Positions 1 to 8,619 of a stretch of DNA of 64,000 nt are shown piece after piece. The DNA comes from an uncultured Desulfobacter sp. (GTDB lineage: Bacteria; Desulfobacterota; Desulfobacteria; Desulfobacterales; Desulfobacteraceae): NCBI RefSeq assembly GCF_963665355.1, contig NZ_OY762229.1, forward strand, positions 372,001 to 436,000. The letters are read 5' to 3'. The notes under the pieces are model-generated. The model was not told the origin of the DNA, ran no database searches, and saw only the letters and a list, made by a program, of their open reading frames with translations. A program made the position numbers and the translations under genes. The stretch's first letter is position 1, and each line of letters opens with the position of its first letter.

Positions 1-235
1 TTTCTCCGGAATATATTGAAAGAGTCACGTTATTACTGGTGTTAAAGAGACTATAAAGCGTGACAGAAGACGCCTCTCCATCACAGGTAGCGGTAAAAGA
101 CTGGCCGACATCTGTCGTGTTTCTGATGCCAGTTTCTATAGCCTGAGTGTGAGTTACAGTACAGGCAGCGTCCGCCTGGGTGATCATTCCGAAACAGATT
201 TGAGAAACAATCATAAACAGTAACAAAAACTTCAT
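1..235 (-). CDS. Secreted protein, 5' part only
   Basis: The frame opens with ATG at 233-235 on the minus strand, six bases behind an AAGGAGG ribosome site at about 240-246, and is open to the window edge (78 codons). The product starts MKFLLLFMIVSQICFG and continues to ITQADA-AC, a typical Sec signal peptide with likely cleavage after ADA. The visible mature part is rich in Thr, Ser and Val and looks like the start of a beta-sandwich; no family is recognised. It lies just outside the tRNA-Glu island and is probably backbone. Function unknown. Confidence 0.7.
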   Translation of the reverse strand, partial: MKFLLLFMIVSQICFGMITQADAACTVTHTQAIETGIRNTTDVGQSFTATCDGEASSVTLYSLFNTSNNVTLSIYSGE

Positions 236-670
236 TATGCCTCCTTGGGAAAAGTAATTGAAACGATCTGGCGCAGATTTAACTGCAAAAAGTATCAAAG
301 AAAAAAGTCTCTGTCAAAACCATACTCAAACCAGAAACCTCCAATATTGGTGCAAACTAAATCAATAGAAAATAGTAATCTGGTGGCAAGATACGGTTCT
401 ATGCCCAAAAAGGGTTTTCTGTTCCTTACTCAGGGGTTAAGACACGACTCTGAATGTCATCCATTCGTTCGGGTTCGTAAGACCTACGAAATGTGATCTT
501 CTATTTTTTTTTGATAGGTAACGACTTGGACTCAAAATTGACTGATCAATTGCCCTTATCCCCTCACACAAGCTGTCCACTATGGGACTCCCAAATGACT
601 GCTATAGAGATTTCAACAAACCCCAATCACACAAAGGCAAAATTTCTAAAGGACCGGAGGCGGACCGGAA
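236..670. other. Non-coding stretch outside the island
   Basis: No convincing gene. The open frames here are short, lack ribosome sites and resemble nothing. This is the sequence that lay downstream of the tRNA-Glu gene before the island arrived. Confidence 0.5.
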
Positions 671-706
671 AAACAAAAAGGATTTCGGGGCAATTCCTGA
701 AATCCT
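671..706 (-). terminator. Intrinsic terminator beyond the tRNA-Glu 3' fragment
   Basis: A hairpin with arms AAGGATTTCGGG (679-690) and CCTGAAATCCTT (about 695-706) is followed on the minus strand by a U-rich run. It sits directly downstream of a tRNA-Glu 3' end, as expected for the original tRNA terminator. Similar hairpins follow the other two copies of the tRNA 3' end (about 22605-22640 and 27544-27577). Confidence 0.6.
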
Positions 707-715
707 TGTGTGTTA

Positions 716-760
716 TGGTGATCCCACCGGGAATCGAACCCGGGTTTCCGGCGTGAGAGG
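716..760 (-). repeat. Attachment site 1: tRNA-Glu 3' end, outer left end of island
   Basis: These 45 bases are identical to 22651-22695 and to 27584-27628, the last being the 3' half of an intact tRNA-Glu gene (T arm, anticodon loop side and CCA). The match starts at the encoded CCA and stops in the anticodon loop, which is where tyrosine recombinases that use tRNA genes cross over. I read it as the far left junction of the tandem island. Confidence 0.85.
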
Positions 761-855
761 CCGGTTAGTATGTTTTACCTTGTTTTTTATGCACCTACCA
801 AAACCCCTTATTTAAAGCATATTTGAGAATATCCGTTTTTCTTGACTTCCTTAAA

Positions 856-901
856 TTTACCCTGATATACTCCCAAAAGGTTGGAAATAGGGTTGGAAAA
901 T
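856..901 (+). repeat. Left inner repeat of element 1, probable integrase arm site
   Basis: The block TTTACCCTGAT, nine variable bases, then AAAGGTTGGAAATAGGGTT and GGAAAAT is repeated in the same order, spacing and direction at 22546-22591 near the other end of element 1. Inside each copy GGTTGGAAATA/GGTTGGAAAAT is itself a tandem repeat. The position just inside each attachment site fits arm-type binding sites for the integrase encoded at 954. Confidence 0.65.
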
Positions 902-953
902 TTGAAATCCAACTTTTTACCCAAAATGGTCTAAAAAAGCCGGGAAGCACAAA

Positions 954-2114
954 ATGCAAAAACGCTCGAAAACAAAGTATCCTGGGGTTTATTACCGTGA
1001 TTCCAAAAGAGTTGGCGGTCCGGGGATAGAACGGGTTTATTATATTGTCTTCAAAAAAGACGGAAAAACGATAGAAGAAAAAATAGGAAGGCAATATGTA
1101 GATGACCTGACACCAGCAAAAGTAGCTGGGATTCGGGCAGAGCGTATTGAAGGGAAACGCCTGTCCAGAAAGGAAAACAGGGCATTAGCCGAAGCTGAAA
1201 AGGCTGCCGAAGCCAAAAGATACACCATAAACAGATTATGGGATGAGTACAGGCTCAACCGAACCCATGGCAAGGGGCTTGATATAGATACCAATAGATA
1301 TGAGAATTACCTCAAAGAGCCGTTCGGCGAAAAAGAACCACAGGAGCTTGTCAAACTGGACGTTGACCGTATCCGGCTAAATCTTCTCAAGAAAAAATCC
1401 CCGCAAACAGTGAAGCATGTTTTGAATCTCCTTACCTGGATCATAAACTATGGAGTCAAAAACAATCTATGTGCAGGGGTATCCTTCCACATCCAGAAAC
1501 CCACCGTGAACAATGAAAGAACAGAAGACCTGAACCCTGAACAGTTAACAAGCTTGCTTTCAGCAATCGAAAATGACCCTAACATTCCAGTGGGCAATAT
1601 GATGAAAATGGCCCTGTATTCCGGCATGAGACGCGGAGAGCTTTTTAAATTAAAATGGAATGATGTGAGTTTTGACACAGGTTTTATCTGGATTCGTGAT
1701 CCCAAGGGCGGGAAAGATCAAAAGATTCCCATGAATGATATGGCCAGGGGCGTATTGGAAAGCATTGCCAGGACAAAAAGCCCATACGTTTTCCCCGGCC
1801 AGGATGGAGAGAAGCGGGTAACGCTGGGGCGGTCAGGAACGAGGATTCGTGAAGCTGCGGGGCTACCTAAAAACTTTAGACCCATGCACGGCTTGAGGCA
1901 CGCTTACGCCTCAATGCTGGCCAGTTCCGGCAATGTTGATATGTACGTTCTCCAAAAACTTATGACGCACAAATCCCCGCAGATGACACAGCGGTATGCA
2001 CACTTGAGGGATGAGGCGCTAAAGAATGGTGCTGGTCAGATTGACGATATCTTCAAAAAACAGGCTGAGAATTCCCAGGAAGAAAAAATAGCAAATATCA
2101 AGGACCGGAAATAA
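954..2114 (+). CDS. Tyrosine recombinase (integrase) of element 1
   Basis: 386 residues, the size of phage/island integrases. Catalytic residues are visible: Arg in ALYSGMRRGELFKLKW (about residue 223), a beta-strand Lys after WIRDPKGGK, His-x-x-Arg in HGLRHAYASM, a later His in LMTHKSPQMTQRYAHL and the nucleophile Tyr in the same motif. The N-terminal 60 residues are basic and look like an arm-binding domain. The ATG follows GGGAAG at a usable distance. The gene lies 190 bases inside the left attachment site and next to the inner repeat it probably binds. It should catalyse integration into and excision from the tRNA-Glu 3' end. It is clearly different from the integrase at 26393, so the two elements integrate independently. 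Confidence 0.9.
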   Translation: MQKRSKTKYPGVYYRDSKRVGGPGIERVYYIVFKKDGKTIEEKIGRQYVDDLTPAKVAGIRAERIEGKRLSRKENRALAEAEKAAEAKRYTINRLWDEYRLNRTHGKGLDIDTNRYENYLKEPFGEKEPQELVKLDVDRIRLNLLKKKSPQTVKHVLNLLTWIINYGVKNNLCAGVSFHIQKPTVNNERTEDLNPEQLTSLLSAIENDPNIPVGNMMKMALYSGMRRGELFKLKWNDVSFDTGFIWIRDPKGGKDQKIPMNDMARGVLESIARTKSPYVFPGQDGEKRVTLGRSGTRIREAAGLPKNFRPMHGLRHAYASMLASSGNVDMYVLQKLMTHKSPQMTQRYAHLRDEALKNGAGQIDDIFKKQAENSQEEKIANIKDRK

Positions 2115-2131
2115 ATGGAGATGTATCCCTG

Positions 2132-3139
2132 ATGGAAAGCGATTCCAGCATACTGATTTACGAAGGCCAGGAGGGTAACGTGAAAATTGATGTTCGCCTT
2201 CAGGATGAAACCGTATGGCTGACCCAGAAGGATATGGCCGAACTCTTTCAGACTACCAAACAGAACATTGGCCAACATCTCAAAAAGATTTTTGCAGAAG
2301 GTGAACTGGATGAAAATTTAGTTGTAAAGAAATTCTTTACAACTGCCTCCGACGGGAAGAAATACCAGACTGCCTTCTACAGCCTGGATGCAATTATCTC
2401 GACCGGCTACCGGATCAAATCCCATATTGCAACCCGGTTCCGTCAGTGGGCCACCCAACGGCTAAAGGAATATATCATCAAAGGGTTTACCCTGAATGAT
2501 GAACGATTCAAGACCGGATCTTCCATGAACTATTTTACCGAACTCCAGGAGCGTATCCGGGAGATCCGCCTTTCAGAGCGATTCTTTTATCAGAAGATCA
2601 AAGACATTTACACCACAAGCATTGATTATGATCCCAGGGACGAAAATACAGTCTTGTTTTTTAAAACGATTCAAAACAAACTGCTTTGGGCTATCAGTCA
2701 GCAAACAGCCGCCGAGCTGATTTATAGACGTGTGGATGCCTCCTTACCCCTTATGGGTATGCAATCCTTTGATAAGAAGGGCAATGGTGCCGTCACAAAA
2801 AAGGATGTCAGCATTGCCAAGAATTACCTGGACGAAGATGAAATGAAACTCTTGGGTCTGCTGGTGGAACAATACCTTGCATTTGCTGAAACCATGGCCC
2901 AGCAGCAGACACCCATGTATATGAAAGACTGGATACAACGGTTGGATGCCATTATTCAATTGAACGGGCGGGACCTGCTCACCCATGCCGGTAAAATCAG
3001 TCGTGTTATGGCTGATGAAAGGTCCGCTATTGAATATGACAAATATCGCCAGGAGAAAAAGAGGCTTAATCGTGAAGAGAGCATGAAAGAGTTGGAGCGG
3101 GATATTAAGCAGCTATCCCCAAAAAAGAACGAAAAATAG
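2132..3139 (+). CDS. RhuM-family protein
   Basis: 335 residues matching the RhuM (virulence protein RhuM) family. The N terminus has a DNA-binding-like segment (VWLTQKDMAELFQTTKQNIGQHL, about residues 28-51), then the family signature YSLDAIISTGYRIKS and RFRQWATQRLKEYI, and a charged helical C terminus. These proteins are common passengers of genomic islands; their biochemical role is not established. The gene starts 17 bases after the integrase stop and is probably cotranscribed with it, ending at the terminator at 3153-3224. Family call is firm, function open. Confidence 0.85.
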   Translation: MESDSSILIYEGQEGNVKIDVRLQDETVWLTQKDMAELFQTTKQNIGQHLKKIFAEGELDENLVVKKFFTTASDGKKYQTAFYSLDAIISTGYRIKSHIATRFRQWATQRLKEYIIKGFTLNDERFKTGSSMNYFTELQERIREIRLSERFFYQKIKDIYTTSIDYDPRDENTVLFFKTIQNKLLWAISQQTAAELIYRRVDASLPLMGMQSFDKKGNGAVTKKDVSIAKNYLDEDEMKLLGLLVEQYLAFAETMAQQQTPMYMKDWIQRLDAIIQLNGRDLLTHAGKISRVMADERSAIEYDKYRQEKKRLNREESMKELERDIKQLSPKKNEK

Positions 3140-3152
3140 CAATTTGTGTTTT

Positions 3153-3224
3153 CCCCAGGATAGGGTCCGGCTGATCACCGGTTCCGAACAGGCGGTTTCC
3201 TGGCCGCCCTTCCTGGGGTTTTTT
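3153..3224 (+). terminator. Terminator after integrase-rhuM pair
   Basis: CCCCAGGA (3153-3160) pairs with TCCTGGGG (about 3211-3218), followed by a run of six or more T. Two smaller hairpins (CCGG..CCGG and GGCGG..CCGCC) sit in the loop, giving a branched terminator. Confidence 0.65.
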
Positions 3225-3252
3225 AATCAGGGATCACAGCAGGAGGTGATAT

Positions 3253-4047
3253 ATTCAATTTCTATTTGGTGTCTCCATTGAAGAGATAAAAAAAAAAGCG
3301 TTTGGGTGTGGGTGCTTAAATGAGATCCAACTTGCTTATCTGCTTACAGCAGAAAGACAGTACTCTCTTGAGCAATTAGAATCTATTTGGCAAAGCATCG
3401 ATCATGGAGCAAAAGACTTCATCAATTCCCCTGACTTTTCAACCCCTGGTAAAATAGTGCTAACCTGGCTCCAGCTGATCCAAAGCTTTCCCACATATTA
3501 TGATTATTATCCAGCATGCTTTGAGTTTGAAAAAATATCAAAGCATTTTAGAGATATCTTCACATTACCCAAGCCTTTATTTTGCGAAGAATACGACGAA
3601 TACCGTCTTCCTTCTAAGTATAAACCCCAAAAGCGAAATGAAGATTCGGACAAAGGTAAAGCTTATATTAGGGAACATCTGGATTTAGATCGTCTTGAAA
3701 GTATAGCTCAAGATTGGTTTGGGGTTTATGCCGTTAAGAAAATCTTGATTGAAAAAATCACAATTTGTCAGATAAGTATACCAAGTTTTTTGCAGGGGCA
3801 TGAGTCATGGAACAACCATCAAAAGTACGGGATAATATTTTATTGTCCTACATTTTTTGAAGAGCGTATACCGACAGATAGCGGTGAATTTCAGAGCATG
3901 CTTAAAAGCAAACTGTTTTTACCTTCAATACATCAGGTTTTATTAAATGATATAGCAAATTTTGAGCTAAATTTGGAATTTGGCCCTCCTTTATTCAGCA
4001 ATTTTTTTGATAGCGTTTACGAAAAAACAGCACCGAGTAGCTTTAAA
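3253..4047 (+). pseudogene. Unknown element-1 gene, N-terminal part, split by IS66 insertion
   Basis: An open frame begins after a TGA at 3247-3249 and runs to the IS66 insertion at 4047/4048. A near-perfect ribosome site (AGGAGGTGA, 3241-3249) precedes it, and the only start-like codon at the right distance is ATT at 3253 (reading IQFLFGVSIEEIKKKA); a GTG at 3457 lies far inside conserved-looking sequence. Removing the transposon and one copy of its 8-bp duplication joins this frame exactly, without a shift, to the frame at 7496. The restored protein is about 630 residues. The N-terminal part is acidic/aromatic and matches no family I know. Function unknown; the gene is inactivated now unless the halves work separately. 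Confidence 0.7.
4040..4047. repeat. Left target-site duplication of IS66-type transposon
   Basis: GCTTTAAA at 4040-4047 is repeated exactly at 7488-7495. An 8-bp duplication is the known hallmark of IS66-family insertion. Confidence 0.9.
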
Positions 4048-4132
4048 GTGTCCCTCCGGCAAGCATGTGTATCCTGCTTTTTTCAGGAATGAGTTTTCCC
4101 TGAAGACCAAATTTATAGCAGCTACAACAAGT

Positions 4133-5686
4133 CTACAGAGCGTTGTCCTTATAATTCCAAGGCAACCATTTGGAAGGGTCTTTGAATAAGGCGGAAGAAT
4201 TTTGTATCAGGGTAACCAGGTAATCAAGCGGATTGATTCGCATCAGGCGGCAGGTATGGATCAAACTCATGAACATGTCTCCAATGAAGGCGCCATGCTC
4301 TGTTCGGTAAAACAATGAGTTTTTCCGGTGTTGAATGCAGCGTTTCAAGCTTTGTTCACAAATATTATTATCCAGAGGAGCCCCCGGTATCTCCAAAAAC
4401 CGCGTCAATTTGGCCCAGTGGTTTTTCATGTACGTGATTGCCTTGCCAAGCCCGGAGTTCGGCTCCACCAGATTTTCATCCGTCTGGCGATTCAACCAGG
4501 CTTCAAGTTCTGTCATCAGAGGACCGCTGTGTTTTTTATGATAGACTAGCCGTTGGTCTGGTGACATTTTCTGCTCTTTGGTCCTGGCGTCTATACAGTA
4601 AACTTCAGCGAGCATTTCAATGACATAGGCGGCTTCATCAGGAAAATTGTCAATCTCATCTACAAAATTCCTGCGGGCGTGTGTCAGGCAATTGCACAAA
4701 ATCGCCTTGAACGCTTCACTAATATTGCGTGACAGGGCGTCACACATCTGAAGCGGTGCCGGTCTGCCGGCATCTCTTTTCCTGTAAAGATCGCTGATGT
4801 TTTCACCCGCATGATTTCGTCCGGTATAGAACAGCGCAATCTGTCTGCCATCATCGAATCGGGAGATGATTCCCGTGGTAAATATCCCGGTTCTTTCACC
4901 TGCTGTTCTGTCCTTGTTTTCCTTCATCAGAGACAAGATTTTCATGGTGGTATCATCATTGTGAAAAACCTCTCCCTGGGCTGCTTGATAAGCCAGTTCA
5001 CGGAAAACCGGATAGATGAGGTCTGCAGCAGTTTCGGACTTATCCCACTGGGTGGTGGCAGGAAGTGGTATACCAAAACTTTCCTGAAGTTTTTCCAGCC
5101 GGCTCCAGGGAAAACCACAGCCATACTTAAGAATGGCAATCATTGCCAGGGCACTGGCATCATAATCTCTACCGGTTCTGTTTTCTGGAGCTTTTGCCGT
5201 AAAGACCATGCCACACAGATTGCAGCGGAGTTTTTCCAGTTCATAAACGGTAGCCGTTACCGGTACCTGACCGGTAAAACAGATGACCCGGCCCGGTTTT
5301 TTGAGTCGATAAACAATCCCTTTGAGGCATTCGGGACAGGTGTCTTTATGTTTGAGGTCTCCATGGGTAACCGATTGTCGGTCGGCACCTGTGAAATCGT
5401 CGGCAGCCCGTCTGCCATGTCCCTTTATAGTCGTTGATTTATCTTGATTTCGGGTTCCGGGAGGCCGATTTTTGAGAACTTTATCCTTTTTTTCGGTCTT
5501 TGGGCCGAACACCATGGCCAAAAGCTTTTTAATGGAGGATGCCTTGTCACTGACCGCCCGGCTCAAGACTTTGACGGCATTGATCATGGCCTTGATTGTA
5601 TCAACATCCCCATCGGCAAGACGACCGGATTCCGCCCGTTCAATCAGCGCATCAAGCTCGTCTTCTGTCAGGTTCAGCGCTTCCAT
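4133..5686 (-). CDS. tnpC: IS66-family transposase TnpC
   Basis: 517 residues, normal length for IS66 TnpC. The N terminus (1-60) is a helical/coiled-coil segment, followed by a basic linker, a Cys-rich zinc-finger-like region (CPECLKGIVYRL at about 117 and CNLCGMVF at about 157) and the DDE-type catalytic core. Visible acidic catalytic candidates are Asp in HNDDTTMKIL, Asp in MCDALSRN and Glu in NNICEQSLKRCIQHRKNSLF. The end TCRLMRINPLDYL matches the usual IS66 C terminus. The ATG overlaps the end of the DruA-like gene by 35 bases, implying coupled translation. It carries out DNA strand transfer for the 4048-7487 element. Confidence 0.93.
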   Translation of the reverse strand: MEALNLTEDELDALIERAESGRLADGDVDTIKAMINAVKVLSRAVSDKASSIKKLLAMVFGPKTEKKDKVLKNRPPGTRNQDKSTTIKGHGRRAADDFTGADRQSVTHGDLKHKDTCPECLKGIVYRLKKPGRVICFTGQVPVTATVYELEKLRCNLCGMVFTAKAPENRTGRDYDASALAMIAILKYGCGFPWSRLEKLQESFGIPLPATTQWDKSETAADLIYPVFRELAYQAAQGEVFHNDDTTMKILSLMKENKDRTAGERTGIFTTGIISRFDDGRQIALFYTGRNHAGENISDLYRKRDAGRPAPLQMCDALSRNISEAFKAILCNCLTHARRNFVDEIDNFPDEAAYVIEMLAEVYCIDARTKEQKMSPDQRLVYHKKHSGPLMTELEAWLNRQTDENLVEPNSGLGKAITYMKNHWAKLTRFLEIPGAPLDNNICEQSLKRCIQHRKNSLFYRTEHGAFIGDMFMSLIHTCRLMRINPLDYLVTLIQNSSALFKDPSKWLPWNYKDNAL

Positions 5687-6569
5687 TGGGGAGCCTTGTC
5701 ATGAGTTGTCGAAAATCGCGGATCAGGGGATATCCCCAGACCGCCTTGATGGAGCGGGTTTTTATATGCCTGTTTTCCTGTTTCCCCCGTCCGGTGGTAT
5801 CACCCAGATAGTGCCAGTTTGCCGCTTTATAACAGGTGCCGGCAAATAATTCGGTGTCAACAAATGTCTCGAGATAATAGACCGGATGGCAGTAAATACG
5901 CTCCCAGTCCCTGGACAAATTCCTGGCCATATACCCTAACAACCATGAGGCCAGGTGAGGTACCCGGAACCAGGGCAGGATCAGAAACCGGCTGTTATAG
6001 GCGATATAGCGAAGGTTGTGATCCCGGTGCTGTTTCTTCCAGCCGATATGTCGGTCTCTGGCACCGATATGCCGGGGTGCCGATGACCATGAAAAACATG
6101 CCACCGGCCGTTTGTCGGCAAAGACCATATATTTAAGTTGCTCTCCCACAGGATGGCAATATCCCAGGTAATGATGATGCTCAATCAAGCTGTTAAATAA
6201 AGGTTCATTGGGTGTGTTTTTTACCAGTACAATATCAAGGGGGCTTATTTCCCTGAGCGTCATCGTCACCGGGGTTTGATCGATTTCCGGTTGTTCCGGC
6301 TTTTTGCGGTTTAAAAACGGGTTGGGCGGGTTGTGTTTTCTGGCCGGAAGATTAATATGCCCGTTTCTATGGAGTTCAAGCATAAATCCCCGGGCGATCA
6401 TATCACGAAGGCTGCCGTTGGCCTGAACCCAGTTCCATTCCCGGCACAATATCTGTGACAGAGCGCGGCGGCTTGCTGTGGGATTGTCGTCGATCAACAG
6501 CCTGATAAATTCAATATCAGCCTTAGTCGCGCTTCTGCCACGGTATGTGAGTACAATGTCGTTGTCCAT
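5652..6569 (-). CDS. DruA-like (DUF4338) protein inside IS66 element
   Basis: 305 residues from ATG 6569 (a GTG two codons earlier is also possible). The sequence has family hallmarks of DUF4338, the domain of DruA in Druantia anti-phage systems: LIEHHHYLGYCHPVG, LKYMVFADKRPVACFSW, NSRFLILPWFRVPHLASWLL and FAGTCYKAANWHYLGDTTG followed by a Gly-Arg-Gly-Lys. The first 70 residues look like a winged-helix segment (RALSQILCREWNWVQANG). It lies between tnpB and tnpC and overlaps tnpC, so it travels with the transposon and is not part of a Druantia operon; no druB, druC or druE is nearby. The role in transposition or defence is not known to me. Confidence 0.85.
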   Translation of the reverse strand: MDNDIVLTYRGRSATKADIEFIRLLIDDNPTASRRALSQILCREWNWVQANGSLRDMIARGFMLELHRNGHINLPARKHNPPNPFLNRKKPEQPEIDQTPVTMTLREISPLDIVLVKNTPNEPLFNSLIEHHHYLGYCHPVGEQLKYMVFADKRPVACFSWSSAPRHIGARDRHIGWKKQHRDHNLRYIAYNSRFLILPWFRVPHLASWLLGYMARNLSRDWERIYCHPVYYLETFVDTELFAGTCYKAANWHYLGDTTGRGKQENRHIKTRSIKAVWGYPLIRDFRQLMTRLPNGSAEPDRRRA

Positions 6570-6632
6570 AACCACCGTATATGCCGAAATATACCGTGGA
6601 ACGCAAGTGAAAAATGAAACCGGCTGAAAAAT

Positions 6633-6989
6633 TTATACGGACAGTTTTCGCCATACGGGAGCAGCCCGGGTATGAAACGGATCACCATTCCAAAGCAGCA
6701 TCTGAAGCTCATGCGCTTCAAGACACCGGCCGGCAGACTGATCCCTTTTGGGCCACCAGTTGAAACGCCCCTTGGAGAGCCGCTTTTGGCAAAGCCAGAA
6801 CCCCTGGCTGTCATAGCATAAAACCTTGATGGCCGTTCGTCTTCGGTTAATAAATACGAACAGGTATCCTGAAAAGGGATCTGATTGCAGGACCTTTCGG
6901 CATATACTGGCCAGGCCGTCGATTCCTTTTCGAAAATCTACGGGCTCCGGAGCAAGCAGTATCCGCATATGTGGTGTGACCTGGATCAT
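6633..6989 (-). CDS. tnpB: IS66 Orf2-type accessory protein TnpB
   Basis: 118 residues from ATG 6989, which overlaps the tnpA stop as ATGA. A longer frame upstream is out of keeping with the family. The core IRILL-type start reads MRILLAPEPVDFRKGIDGLA and continues LFVFINRRRTAIKVLCYDSQGFWLCQKRL, the standard IS66 Orf2 signature. It is required with TnpC for transposition in IS66 elements studied; the exact biochemical role is unresolved. Length and motifs are normal. Confidence 0.92.
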   Translation of the reverse strand: MIQVTPHMRILLAPEPVDFRKGIDGLASICRKVLQSDPFSGYLFVFINRRRTAIKVLCYDSQGFWLCQKRLSKGRFNWWPKRDQSAGRCLEAHELQMLLWNGDPFHTRAAPVWRKLSV

Positions 6990-7402
6990 GGCGCACCAGC
7001 TAGTAAATATCTGCCAAGACTGATCACTGCAGGATCTGCCCTGCCGTTGAAGCACATGCGCATTTTTATGCCGGTTTGATTTTCTATTTCTATAACGCAG
7101 TTGAAACTCTCCGGCAGGGATACCATTTCAATAAACATGGAAGATTCATCGTCTGCAGGCAGATTAATTTCAGCAGGAGGCATGTCAATAATTTTTTCTT
7201 TAAGTGCTGTGTAATTCAGTCCCAAGCCTCGGGCAATCTTATTTATACTCATACCCTGGATGTGGTAAAGATCTGCTGCGGTTTGCCATAGATTATCCGA
7301 TATACGGGGCCGTCCGGTTTTACTATTTCGCCAATTTGAAAAAAGTTGCTGGGCTTTTTCCAATGCGGCTGATTGTTCGTTTGTTAATGGTTGGTTGTTC
7401 AT
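6986..7402 (-). CDS. tnpA: IS66 Orf1-type protein TnpA
   Basis: 138 residues from ATG 7402, preceded by AAAGGAG; the TTG six codons earlier lies within that ribosome site. The middle part (WQTAADLYHIQGMSINKIARGLGLNYTALK) is a helix-turn-helix of the kind found in IS66 Orf1 proteins. It is the first gene of the transposon operon, and its stop overlaps the tnpB start by four bases. It probably binds transposon ends or regulates the operon; that is inference from the family. Confidence 0.85.
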   Translation of the reverse strand: MNNQPLTNEQSAALEKAQQLFSNWRNSKTGRPRISDNLWQTAADLYHIQGMSINKIARGLGLNYTALKEKIIDMPPAEINLPADDESSMFIEMVSLPESFNCVIEIENQTGIKMRMCFNGRADPAVISLGRYLLAGAP

Positions 7403-7487
7403 CGGTTCTCTCCTTTGCAATGTCTATGCTGGAACCGATAGTATCACCCGGGGATGATTATTTCATGCACGCTTACCGAAGGGACAC

Positions 7488-7495
7488 GCTTTAAA
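7488..7495. repeat. Right target-site duplication of IS66-type transposon
   Basis: GCTTTAAA, identical to 4040-4047; see the element entry. Confidence 0.9.
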
Positions 7496-8596
7496 AGGGA
7501 ATGGAGTTTTTTCATCCAAGGTGGCGATACAGTTCTTCCATCATATCTTGATTTAGATACAGAGATTCCACTTTTTCCAGAGCTGGAAGCTTTTAAATAT
7601 GAAACCCAGGAGTTAATGGATTTGCAGGGTAATTTGACTCATTCTTTGCCGGAGTACAATGCTGAGTCTCGGCAGGTCAAAAAAGGATTGAACAGCGACA
7701 CCGGCACCAGCCTACGGGAGATTAGCCGGACCGTGGTTGCTGAGGTTGAGAGGTATTTTGAGACTAAGGTGAATCCTGGAACGATTAAGGAAAGAGCCAG
7801 GCGGACGCAAGCTGGCACAAATGTGCCACCCGTCGAAAACCTAACAACGGCGGGGGATGAGGGTGGGGACAGTGGGGACAAAACAACCACGCCGGAAGCC
7901 GTGGCCGCAGTTAAAAGGGAAGTTGAAAAAGGAACGCCAGCCAGGAAAGTTGCAGAGGAAACACGTATAGAAGCCGATGAATTTGTAAAAAATATTACCA
8001 TCCGGTACGAAAATGATTCCCAGATAAGCATACAGCAAAAAAGAAAAGCCAAAGTGAATGTTGAAATGACTGCATTGGGGTTTAGAGAAAGTGGCAAAGG
8101 TGGAGAACGTAAAACATGGGATAATTTTATTGCTGTGTTGCAAAATCCCCCGAACTATTATTGGTATGCCCCGGAGCAAAATGATAAACAACAAGTTTAT
8201 AACGTGAACAAAAAACTATTGAAATTCCTTTCAACAACTTTCAGTGTTAATTTTTCTGATGGCTTCAAACTGATAGAAAGAGTCTCTGGTGCTGGAAAAG
8301 GCATCTATGGTTTTAACTGTAAGATTGAATATAAAGATACTGAAGACATAGGATCTAAAGATAAAAATAGCTTTAGAGATCTTTTTTTTAGCACTGTGGA
8401 GAAATGGGAAAAAGCATTTACTGACAAAGAAAAAAACCACTTGTCTGAAAGAATTCAACAGTTAGCCTCAGAAGGATTTGAAAAAGGTTTTCTAACGAAG
8501 TCCGAAGTTGCAGAGTTGTTTTCAAAACGCGATTTAGCAAAAGAAACAATCAAGGATTTTCAAAATAATAACCCTGCTACAATTTCCCATAAATAA
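7496..8596 (+). pseudogene. Unknown element-1 gene, C-terminal part after IS66 insertion
   Basis: This is the continuation of the frame broken at 4047. It reads REWSFFIQGGDTVLPSYLD and so on to the stop at 8594-8596 (366 residues). A segment at about 7690-7790 (TGTSLREISRTVVAEVERYF) looks like a helix-turn-helix, followed by a low-complexity linker and EAVAAVKREVEKGTPARKVA, a second helical block. The same arrangement recurs at 15062-15604, so element 1 once had two related proteins. The C-terminal 150 residues are Lys-rich. The ORF can be read from an ATG supplied by the transposon end (7454), giving a possible fusion product. No known family recognised; DNA binding is inferred. Confidence 0.65.
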
Positions 8597-8619
8597 CACT
8601 TCTCGTCGATAATAAAAAT

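Larger units (their letters stand above)
4048..7487 (-). mobile_element. IS66-family transposon carrying a DruA-like gene
   Basis: Both ends are resolved from the sequence: the left terminal repeat begins GTGTCCCTCCGGCAAGCATG and the right one, read inward on the minus strand, GTGTCCCTTCGGTAAGCGTG. They are flanked by the perfect 8-bp duplication GCTTTAAA. The 3440-bp element encodes, in order on the minus strand, TnpA-like, TnpB-like, a DUF4338/DruA-like protein and the TnpC transposase. All four frames are intact, so the element may be active. It interrupts an element-1 gene (3253-4047 plus 7496-8596). Confidence 0.92.

Noticed and set aside
5819-6136. Plus-strand open frames across the IS66 transposon
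   Set aside because: They are shadows of the minus-strand transposase, DruA-like and accessory genes.
4133-6569. Druantia defence system
   Set aside because: Only a DruA-like gene is present, bound inside a transposon; no druB, druC, druE or druH genes are near.
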